From an uncultured Collinsella sp. (lineage in GTDB: Bacteria; Actinomycetota; Coriobacteriia; Coriobacteriales; Coriobacteriaceae), in contig UQMO01000052.1 in assembly GCA_900542125.1 (NCBI GenBank), forward strand, positions 1-17,560: a DNA stretch of 17,560 nt, in the 5' to 3' direction. The notes beneath the pieces are model-generated. The model ran no database searches. It was not told where the DNA came from and saw nothing but the letters and a program-made list of their open reading frames with translations. A program made the position numbers and the translations under genes. This document shows positions 11,646-17,560 of the stretch, piece after piece (the first letter of the stretch is position 1; each line of letters starts with the position of its first letter).

Positions 11646-12912
11646 CTTAGAGGTCCTCGCGCCAGAAGGGCATGCTCATGCAGCGCGGGCCGCCGCGGCC
11701 GCGGGAGAGCTCGGCGGAGGGCACGACGAGAAGGTCCAGGCCCTCCTTGTACAGCACGTCGTTGGTGACGGTGTTGCGGGCGTAGACGCAGATCTTGCCG
11801 GGCTCGACGCACAGGGTGTTGGAGCCGTCGTTCCACTGCTCGCGGGAGGCCGCGATCGGGTCGCCGCCGCCGCAGGGGATCAGCTTGACCTGGTCGACGC
11901 CGGTGGCGTCCTCCAGGACGTGCTCGAGGGTGTCCTCGATCAGGCGGATGTTCACGTCGCCCGGGTTCTTGCCGGCGGTCAGCTCGTAGACGCGCAGGGT
12001 GCCCATGATGGCGGGGTGGATCGTGAACTTATCGACGTCGATCTGGGTGAAGACCGTGTCGAGGTGCATGAAGGCGCGCGAGACCGGGATGTCGAAGGCA
12101 AGGATGCGCTCGACCTTGGAGTCGGAGTTCCAGAAGATGTTCTGGGCCATGATGTCGATAGCGGCGGCCTGGGTGCGCTGGGAGATGCCGACGGCGAGGG
12201 TCTTCTCGTTGATGTTCAGCACGTCGCCGCCCTCGGTGTGGAACTGGCAGTCGCGGCGGAAGTACAGCGAGACGTCCTTGTAGTCGGGGTGGTACTTGAA
12301 GATGTACTTGCCGTACAGGGTCTCGCGGTTGCGGGTGACCGAGTACATGCGGTTGAGGTTGACGCCCTCGCCGACGACCGCGAACGGGTCGCGGGTGAAG
12401 TAGAGGTTGGGCATCGGGTCGATGATCAGGTCGGACTCGGACTCGGAGTTGACCAGGGAGTCGAGGGTCGTGGACGCCGTGAGGGGCATGTCGATCTCGG
12501 ACTTGGTCATGCCGGCCATGGTCTTCTTGACGAACTCGAGGTTGTCCTCGATGGAGTCAAGCTTCTCGCGGACGATCTGCGGCATGCGCTGGCCGCGGAT
12601 GCCGGCCTCGGCGATGTACTGGTCGGTGAACTCGGCGCGGGCGCCGGGGACCTGGTCGAACACCTCCGCGACGAGGTTCTCCAGATAGAGGACCTCGACG
12701 CCCTGGTCCCTCAGGATCTGGGCGAAGGTGTCGTGCTCCTGCTGTGCGACCTCCAGGAACGGGACGTCGTCGAACAGGAGTCGCTCGAGCTCGTCGGGCG
12801 GCAGGTTGAGGAGCTCGTCGCCGGGACGGTGCAGGCAGACCTTCCTGAGCTTGCCGATCTCGGAAGGCACGTGCAGACCTTTCGTCATGGCCTCCTACCT
12901 TTCTTTCGGGCC
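11646..12912. repeat. 1267-bp direct repeat, copy 2 (arcA copy 2)
   Basis: This is the second copy of the segment at 8557-9823, read as identical. On the downstream side the flanks share nothing recognisable (arcB on one side, the arcT spacer on the other). On the upstream side similarity continues at a lower level for about 250 bp. Confidence 0.95.
11647..12888 (-). CDS. arcA: Arginine deiminase, copy 2
   Basis: The protein is the same 413 residues as copy 1, with the same catalytic set (D167, E219, H275, D277, C403), so the reaction arginine to citrulline plus ammonia is expected unchanged. The ribosome binding site is also the same, AGGAGG 2 nt from the ATG at 12886-12888. It differs in setting: it heads a unit with arcT rather than arcB, and its own upstream region is a diverged version of the copy 1 promoter. 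The pair may give higher ArcA dosage or different regulation. Which copy is ancestral cannot be told from this window, although arcA-arcB is the usual order. Confidence 0.98.
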   Translation of the reverse strand: MTKGLHVPSEIGKLRKVCLHRPGDELLNLPPDELERLLFDDVPFLEVAQQEHDTFAQILRDQGVEVLYLENLVAEVFDQVPGARAEFTDQYIAEAGIRGQRMPQIVREKLDSIEDNLEFVKKTMAGMTKSEIDMPLTASTTLDSLVNSESESDLIIDPMPNLYFTRDPFAVVGEGVNLNRMYSVTRNRETLYGKYIFKYHPDYKDVSLYFRRDCQFHTEGGDVLNINEKTLAVGISQRTQAAAIDIMAQNIFWNSDSKVERILAFDIPVSRAFMHLDTVFTQIDVDKFTIHPAIMGTLRVYELTAGKNPGDVNIRLIEDTLEHVLEDATGVDQVKLIPCGGGDPIAASREQWNDGSNTLCVEPGKICVYARNTVTNDVLYKEGLDLLVVPSAELSRGRGGPRCMSMPFWREDL

Positions 12913-12976
12913 TTACTGGCCGAATGTATCAGCGCCCCTCCATATGGGACGCTGCTTGCTGACAGCTCTAGTTATA
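12889..12976 (-). promoter_or_regulatory. Promoter -10 and two-hairpin leader of arcA copy 2
   Basis: TTTGGATATAA (minus strand, 12972-12982) keeps the 84-bp distance to the start seen in copy 1. The leader can form CAGCGTCCC/GGGGCGCTG (12946-12954 with 12930-12938, one G-U pair) and a GGCC/GGCC stem (12909-12912 with 12918-12921) extended past one bulged base. The loop and flanking bases differ from copy 1, but the pairing is kept. Confidence 0.5.
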
Positions 12977-13160
12977 TCCAAATTCCATCCGTAATGCTAC
13001 CTCGCCCCCGAACGGTCAGCAAAGTACGATGAACGGTATATCGCATATGATTTCCCATGATACACTTCAGTTTCGTAAAGCAGATTTTCCTAGGTAAACG
13101 TTATTTTTCTAGGAAATCAAGCTTGAACACTCAAAGTTATCCATGATTCAAAATTGCATA
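12913..13160. repeat. Diverged upstream repeat, copy 2
   Basis: Colinear partner of 9824-10071. It holds the arcA copy 2 promoter region and an inverted repeat TTTCCTAG/CTAGGAAA (13086-13093 with 13109-13116) that is absent from copy 1. The rest of the gap to ppk (13161-13380) contains GAAAAC-G-GTTTTC (13163-13175) and no coding signal. Confidence 0.75.
13000..13036 (-). promoter_or_regulatory. Conserved GAACGG direct repeats at arcA copy 2
   Basis: GAACGG at 13010-13015 and 13031-13036 has the same 21-bp period and distance from the start codon as at copy 1. The bases between them (around TCAGCAAAGTACGAT) do not match those of copy 1. Confidence 0.5.
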
Positions 13161-13380
13161 GTGAAAACGGTTTTCTGCATATAAATGACGCTTGCCCTCG
13201 ATTCGACCTACATTCGATTATATTCAGCTTGCTATCATTCTTATTCATACATTCTCACCAGTTGAGTGAGGATATAGATCGCTTGCTCAAATCACCGGAC
13301 GTTAGTGCTTCGGCTTGTCAGCGTAAGAAGTAGGTAAAGATACCGTTCACGAGATACGTCCGTGCCGGCGGTCGACTAAA

Positions 13381-13427
13381 TTGAGACAATAGTGAATTAG
13401 AGTTAGGCTACCGTCCCCTGCGGGGAC
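13381..13427 (+). promoter_or_regulatory. Possible ppk promoter and leader hairpin
   Basis: TTGAGA (13381-13386) and TAGGCT (13404-13409) are 17 bp apart; the -10 match is weak. A small stem GTCCCC-TGC-GGGGAC (13413-13427) lies just before the start codon and would pair up the GGGGA that could otherwise act as a ribosome binding site. No clear Pho box was seen. Confidence 0.3.
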
Positions 13428-13438
13428 TGAACGGACAG

Positions 13439-15847
13439 ATGCATATGCCGAGCAAAATCGAAAAGAAGCAAAAGGCCGCTAAGCTGCGCAAGCCGCCGCG
13501 CGACTTCTCGTACACGCAAAACCGAGAGCTTAGCTGGCTGCGCTTTAACAACCGCGTGCTTGACGAAGCCTTCGACGAAACCGTTCCGCTGTTCGAGCGT
13601 CTAAAGTTCGTGTCGATTTTCGAGTCCAACCTCGACGAATTCCTTATGGTGCGCGTGGGCGGCCTGTCCGATCTGGCAGAGCTCAAAAAGCAGCCTGTCG
13701 ACAACAAGAGCAATATGACCGCCTCCGAACAGGTCGATGCTGTCATGGCAGAGCTGCCCGGGCTCCTTACCCGTTGGGAGTCCATCTTTAAGAGCATCGA
13801 AGGCAAGCTCGACACCCTGGGCGTTCACCGCGCCCGCATCGATTCGCTTACGCCCGAGGAGCGCACCTTTGTAACCCGCTACTTCCAAGCCTACGTGTCG
13901 CCGGTTATCTCACCGCTGGTCATTGACCCGCGCCATCCCTTCCCCAACCTGCGCAACGGCGCGCTCTATCTGGCTTGTGGCCTGGACGGCGTCACCGACG
14001 AGGAAAGCCTGCTCGGCCTGATCGAGATTCCCGCCTCGATGAACCGCGTGGTCGAGATTCCCTCGCCCGCCGGCACCTACTCCTATATCTTGCTCGAAGA
14101 CGTTATCCTCGCCTGCCTCGGCAGTTGCTTTGGCTCCTACAAGCCGCTGGATCGCGCGCTGATCCGCGTCACCCGCAATGCCGATATCGACCCGGACGGC
14201 GAGGGCGTCGAGGAGGAGGAAGATTACCGCCAGCACATGAAGCGCATCCTCAAGAAGCGCCTGCGCCTGCAGCCGGTGGTGCTCGCCGTATCGGGCTCAC
14301 TCGAAAAGCCAACGCTCAAGACCATCCGCAAGGCGCTCGAGCTTTCTCGCCGCTCGGTCTTTACCTGCGATATCCCCCTTGACCTGGGCTACGTCTTTGG
14401 CATTGAGGGTAAGATTCCCGAGCACCTACGCAATGAGCTGCTCTTTACGCCGTTTAAGCCGCAGCCCAACCCCACCATCGACATGACCCGTTCCATCCGC
14501 GAGCAGGTGCTGCAGCACGACAAGCTGCTCTTTTACCCTTACGAGGCCATGAACCCGTTCCTGGACCTGGTGCACGAAGCAGCCTACGACCCCGAGTGCA
14601 TCTCGCTGCGCATCACGCTCTACCGCGTGGCCAAACAAAGCCGCCTGTGCGAGTCACTCATCGATGCTGCCGAAAACGGCAAAGAGGTCACGGTGCTCAT
14701 GGAGCTCCGCGCACGCTTTGACGAGCAGAACAACATCGAGTGGGCCGAGCGCCTGGAAGAGGCCGGCTGCACCGTTATCTACGGCTCCGAGGGCTTTAAG
14801 TGCCACTCCAAGATCTGCCAGCTCACCTATCGCGAGGGCATGGCGCTTACCCGTCTCACGCTGTTGGGCACCGGCAACTTTAACGAGAAGACGGCCAAGC
14901 TCTACAGTGACTTTATGCTCATGACCGCCCATCCCGGTATCGGCGAGGACGCCAACCTGTTCTTCCGCAACCTGTCGCTGGGCAACCTGCGCGGCGATTA
15001 TCGCTTCCTGGGCGTGGCGCCCGTCGGACTGAAACCGCTCATCATACGCGGCCTGGACCGCGAGATTCAGCGCGCCCTTGTCGGCGAGCCCGCCCGCGTG
15101 TTCTTTAAGCTCAACTCGCTGACCGACCGCGAGGTTATCGATAAGATCGCCGAGGCATCGTGTGCCGGTGTGCGCGTGGACATGATCATCCGCGGCATCT
15201 CGTGTCTCAAGCCCGGTGTTCCGGGCAAGACCGAGAACGTGCACGTGCGCTCCATCGTCGGACGCTTTTTGGAGCATGCGCGCGTCTATGCCTTTGGCGT
15301 GGACTCGGACATGATCTACCTGAGCTCGGCAGACATGATGACGCGCAACACCGAGCACCGCGTGGAGATCGCCTTCCCCGTGCTCGACCCCACCTGCCGC
15401 GCCCTAGTGCACGAGTACATGGGCATGCAGCTGCGCGACAACGTGAAGGCCCGCAGCCTCACGAGCGACGGCACCTGGGTCCCCGTGGAGCGTGCAGAGG
15501 GTGAGAAACCCTTCAACTCGCAGGAAGCCCTGCTGGAGCGTGCCTATCGCAACGCCGAGGCCGCGCCCGAGCCCGTCATTGAGGCGGAACCTGCCCCCGA
15601 GGCCGAGCCGCAGCCAGTAGCACCCAAGGTCCAAGAGGTCCAGGCGACCGTCATTGAGCCCGAGCCTGCACCTGCACCTCAGCCCGAGCCGCAGGTCACC
15701 AAGTCCGCACCCGGGACGAGTGCCCGTCGCGATAAGCCCGCCGGCAAGACCAAGGCCATCGAGCGCCATCGCCCCGGTCGCGTGCGCATGGGTCTGGGCC
15801 TAATCGGTCTAGGCCTTAAAACGCTCATTACCGGCAAGACCAAATAG
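13439..15847 (+). CDS. ppk1: Polyphosphate kinase 1, C-terminally extended
   Basis: PPK1 reversibly polymerises the gamma-phosphate of ATP into polyphosphate, usually at the inner membrane face. The N-terminal helical domain begins with FSYTQNRELSWLRFNNRVLDEA (23-44). The catalytic half has the phosphorylated His H456 in EGFKCHSKI and the second conserved His H613 in FLEHARVYAF. LLGTGNFNEKTAKLYSDF (475-492) and YLSSADMMTRNTEHRVEIAFPV (627-648) are family blocks. The family core ends near residue 705. Residues 706-757 form a Pro/Glu/Ala-rich linker. Residues 762-802 are basic and end in a short glycine/leucine-rich, possibly amphipathic stretch (GLGLIGLGLKTLITGKTK). At 802 residues it is about 100 longer than typical. 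The start could be 13439 or the ATG 6 bp later (GGA 9 nt upstream). It is divergent from arcA copy 2. Confidence 0.95.
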   Translation: MHMPSKIEKKQKAAKLRKPPRDFSYTQNRELSWLRFNNRVLDEAFDETVPLFERLKFVSIFESNLDEFLMVRVGGLSDLAELKKQPVDNKSNMTASEQVDAVMAELPGLLTRWESIFKSIEGKLDTLGVHRARIDSLTPEERTFVTRYFQAYVSPVISPLVIDPRHPFPNLRNGALYLACGLDGVTDEESLLGLIEIPASMNRVVEIPSPAGTYSYILLEDVILACLGSCFGSYKPLDRALIRVTRNADIDPDGEGVEEEEDYRQHMKRILKKRLRLQPVVLAVSGSLEKPTLKTIRKALELSRRSVFTCDIPLDLGYVFGIEGKIPEHLRNELLFTPFKPQPNPTIDMTRSIREQVLQHDKLLFYPYEAMNPFLDLVHEAAYDPECISLRITLYRVAKQSRLCESLIDAAENGKEVTVLMELRARFDEQNNIEWAERLEEAGCTVIYGSEGFKCHSKICQLTYREGMALTRLTLLGTGNFNEKTAKLYSDFMLMTAHPGIGEDANLFFRNLSLGNLRGDYRFLGVAPVGLKPLIIRGLDREIQRALVGEPARVFFKLNSLTDREVIDKIAEASCAGVRVDMIIRGISCLKPGVPGKTENVHVRSIVGRFLEHARVYAFGVDSDMIYLSSADMMTRNTEHRVEIAFPVLDPTCRALVHEYMGMQLRDNVKARSLTSDGTWVPVERAEGEKPFNSQEALLERAYRNAEAAPEPVIEAEPAPEAEPQPVAPKVQEVQATVIEPEPAPAPQPEPQVTKSAPGTSARRDKPAGKTKAIERHRPGRVRMGLGLIGLGLKTLITGKTK

Positions 15848-15857
15848 GCGTTTGTAG

Positions 15858-15901
15858 AAGCGCCCCGCATTTGAGGAAAGCCTCGGATGCGGGGCGCTTT
15901 T
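15858..15901 (+). terminator. Terminator of ppk1
   Basis: A 13-bp perfect stem (AAGCGCCCCGCAT at 15858-15870, complement at 15887-15899) encloses a smaller GAGG-AAAG-CCTC stem and ends in TTTT. It begins 11 bp past the stop. Confidence 0.92.
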
Positions 15902-15947
15902 CCCTGCTACCATGGTGCGGACAACAACGCGAATGACAGGCAGGGAT

Positions 15948-17261
15948 ATGAAGCTCACCATAGAATCGATGACGTACGGCGCCGACGGGCTGGCGCATGC
16001 CGACAACGGCAAGGCCGTCTTTGTGCAGGGCGCCGTGGCAGGCGACACCGTCGAGGCCGAGGTCGTACAGAACGGCAAGTCGTTCATGCGCGCCCGCACC
16101 ACCGAGATTCTGGAGCCAAGCCCCGATCGCATTCAGCCTCCCTGCCCCTTCGTGGGCATTTGCGGCGGCTGCTCGTGGGGCAATCTCTCACGCACGGCAC
16201 AGCTCGCCGCCAAGGAGCAAAACCTGCGCTCCACGCTCGAGCGCATCGGCAAGTTCGCTCCTGAGCAGGTCGATGAGCTGATACAGCCCATCCGCCACAC
16301 CAAGGACGACTGGGGCTACCGCAATAAAATCGAACTCGAACCGACCGTCGTCAACGGTCGCGTTCGCCTTGGCATGCACGGTGTCGACCCCAGCAAAATC
16401 GTGACCGTCGATTCGTGCCCGCTGTTCGATAAGCGCTTCCCGAAGGCGCTCAAATCGGTCGTCGGCGCACTCAACTATCTAAGCGGCAGCCATGACTTGG
16501 GGCTCGAACGCGTGGGCATTCGCGCATCGCGCCGCACCAAGGCACTCGAGGTCGCACTCTGGACGCCCACAGGCTCTTTTCCGCGCTCGCAGGTCTCCCG
16601 CGTGCTGGCGGACGCCGCTCATCCCACGAGCATCGTGCGCGTGATGAGCAAGGGCGAAAAGAAGGCCCGCCGTGTTTCCAAGGTCGAAATGCTCGCCGGA
16701 GAGGGCTCATGGACCGAGAATATCGCCGAGGGTCAGATGCGCTTGTCTGCCCCGTCTTTTTTCCAGGTCAACACCAAGGGTGCCGAGATTTTGATCGAGC
16801 TTGTCATGGAAACGCTCGATCCGCAGGAAGACGAGCTTGCCGTGGACCTGTACTGCGGTGCCGGCACCTTTACCCTGCCGCTCGCCCGCCGCTGCGACTT
16901 TGTCGCTGCCCTCGAGGCCTACGGCCCCGCCGTGCGCGACCTGCGCCGTAACCTGGAGATCAACAAGCTTGATAACGTCGACGTCATTGGCGGAGACGCG
17001 GTACGCGAGTTCCCCGACCAGGATGCCGACGTCTTGGTGGTCGACCCGCCGCGCGCAGGCCTCGCCCCCGAGGCGATCGACCTTATCGCCAGCACGAGTG
17101 CCCGCGACGTCGCCTACGTGAGCTGCGACCCGGCCACCCTGGCGCGAGATCTCAAACGCTTTGTCGAGGAAGGCACCTTCTCCCCCGTAAAAATCACGCC
17201 AGTCGACCTGTTCCCACAAACCTTCCACTGCGAAACCGTCGTCCACCTCAAGCGCAACTAG
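15948..17261 (+). CDS. rlmD: 23S rRNA m5U methyltransferase, RlmD/TrmA family
   Basis: This family makes 5-methyluridine in 23S rRNA (or tRNA) using S-adenosylmethionine. The 437-residue product has an N-terminal TRAM RNA-binding domain (about 1-55). Four cysteines expected to hold a 4Fe-4S cluster follow: C66, C72 and C75 (CPFVGICGGC), then C157 (DSCPLF). The catalytic domain has QVNT, the SAM-binding DLYCGAGTF (300-308), DPPRAG (366-371), nucleophile C393 in VSCDPATLARDL and the proposed general base E429 in HCETVVHL. The exact target base (U1939, U747 or another) cannot be told from sequence. I chose the ATG at 15948-15950, preceded by AGGCAGGG, because it gives the family-typical MKLTIESMTYGADGLA start; earlier in-frame ATGs (15912, 15933) lack a site. 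Only 46 bp separate it from the ppk1 terminator, so its promoter is unclear. Confidence 0.92.
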   Translation: MKLTIESMTYGADGLAHADNGKAVFVQGAVAGDTVEAEVVQNGKSFMRARTTEILEPSPDRIQPPCPFVGICGGCSWGNLSRTAQLAAKEQNLRSTLERIGKFAPEQVDELIQPIRHTKDDWGYRNKIELEPTVVNGRVRLGMHGVDPSKIVTVDSCPLFDKRFPKALKSVVGALNYLSGSHDLGLERVGIRASRRTKALEVALWTPTGSFPRSQVSRVLADAAHPTSIVRVMSKGEKKARRVSKVEMLAGEGSWTENIAEGQMRLSAPSFFQVNTKGAEILIELVMETLDPQEDELAVDLYCGAGTFTLPLARRCDFVAALEAYGPAVRDLRRNLEINKLDNVDVIGGDAVREFPDQDADVLVVDPPRAGLAPEAIDLIASTSARDVAYVSCDPATLARDLKRFVEEGTFSPVKITPVDLFPQTFHCETVVHLKRN

Positions 17262-17306
17262 ACTGTTTGCCCAAGACCACGCCCGATGATTTTTCTGGGA
17301 CGGGGA

Positions 17307-17340
17307 TTAAATAATCAATTTGCACCGAATGATTATTTAA
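17307..17340. repeat. AT-rich inverted repeat after rlmD
   Basis: TTAAATAATCA (17307-17317) and its exact complement (17330-17340) have a 12-nt loop. It may serve as a weak terminator for rlmD, though it has no T-run. The insertion sequence appears to begin at the next base. Confidence 0.6.
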
Positions 17341-17560
17341 GGCTCTGTTAGACCAGGATTGACATACATGTGTCCTCACGGTGCCATATCGTTGACCCCA
17401 TAGACCGCGATGATGGGGGGCAGCATGAACGCCGAAGACCTGGTCCTCAACTTCAAGAAGGGCATGGCGAACCTCAGCAAGACCGAGCGCCGCCGCGCTA
17501 TCGAGTCCGTCAGGGACGTGATCCGCGCGGCGGCGTTCGACGACGCGGCCGGCTCCGCCT
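17341..17560 (+). mobile_element. Left end of a probable insertion sequence (truncated by contig end)
   Basis: The sequence changes abruptly at 17341 (GGCTCTGTTAGACCAGG), which looks like a terminal inverted repeat end, and carries a TTGACA (17359-17364) suitable as a -35 box. A transposase-like reading frame follows about 85 bp later and is cut by the window end. The right end and any target-site duplication lie outside. The family is uncertain; an IS1595-like element is my best guess from the ends and the short N-terminus. Confidence 0.55.
17425..17560 (+). CDS. Transposase N-terminal fragment (partial)
   Basis: The first 45 codons of an open frame that runs off the contig. The start MNAEDLVLNFKKGMANL is followed by a basic, helical stretch (SKTERRRAIESVRDVIRAAA) and FDDAAGSA. 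A GGGGGG run 4 nt before the ATG at 17425-17427 favours that start over the in-frame ATGs at 17410 and 17413; a stop codon at 17401-17403 bounds the frame. The visible part shows no catalytic motif. The call as transposase rests on the putative IS end upstream and on the general look of the N-terminus, so it is tentative. Confidence 0.5.
   Translation, partial: MNAEDLVLNFKKGMANLSKTERRRAIESVRDVIRAAAFDDAAGSA

Noticed and set aside
1..17560. tRNA, rRNA, CRISPR array, known riboswitch, prophage or toxin-antitoxin pair
   Set aside because: I looked for cloverleaf ends, repeat-spacer patterns, conserved riboswitch cores and small paired genes and saw none that I could support.

Overview
The window looks like chromosome of a GC-rich anaerobic actinobacterium of the class Coriobacteriia, probably Collinsella or a close relative. 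This rests on the strong G/C third-position bias of the genes, the mix of actinobacterial housekeeping proteins with a Firmicutes-style arginine deiminase set (ArcA, ArcB, ArcT and a YfcC-type ArcD), and the overall protein character. It is an inference from composition and gene content, not from a search. The window appears to be one assembled contig. Its first 49 bases are not genomic: they are an untrimmed Illumina Nextera i5 adapter. Its last bases run off the end inside what looks like an insertion sequence.

Layout. Bases 50-364 hold a LexA-like palindrome and the xerD terminator. On the minus strand follow xerD (chromosome dimer resolution) and pyrG (CTP synthase), with 2 bp between them, then a small winged-helix DNA-binding protein and a DUF1846/UPF0371 protein that has a GPGSGK loop. 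Bases 5226-5830 contain no convincing gene but a dense run of inverted repeats, including a 26-bp-arm hairpin and a 100-bp nested palindrome.

The centre, 5831-12888, is an arginine deiminase (ADI) cluster, all on the minus strand. In transcription order it reads arcA copy 2, arcT, terminator, arcA copy 1, arcB, terminator or attenuator, arcD. ArcA converts arginine to citrulline and ammonia. ArcB phosphorolyses citrulline to ornithine and carbamoyl phosphate. ArcD probably exchanges arginine for ornithine. ArcT is a PLP aminotransferase of the type seen in lactic acid bacterial arc operons. The carbamate kinase gene arcC, which would make the ATP, is not in the window. The two arcA genes read as identical over 1267 bp, from one base past the stop codon to just upstream of the ribosome binding site. 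Their roughly 250 bp of upstream DNA is colinear but clearly diverged, which points to gene conversion of the coding part. Elements conserved within the diverged upstream DNA are a TTTGGATATAA box, two leader hairpins, and a pair of GAACGG repeats exactly 21 bp apart.

On the plus strand, 13439-17261 holds ppk1 (polyphosphate kinase with an unusual Pro/Glu/Ala-rich and basic C-terminal extension), a strong terminator, and an rlmD/TrmA-family 23S rRNA m5U methyltransferase gene. The end of the window (17341-17560) carries the left part of a probable insertion sequence with the start of its transposase.
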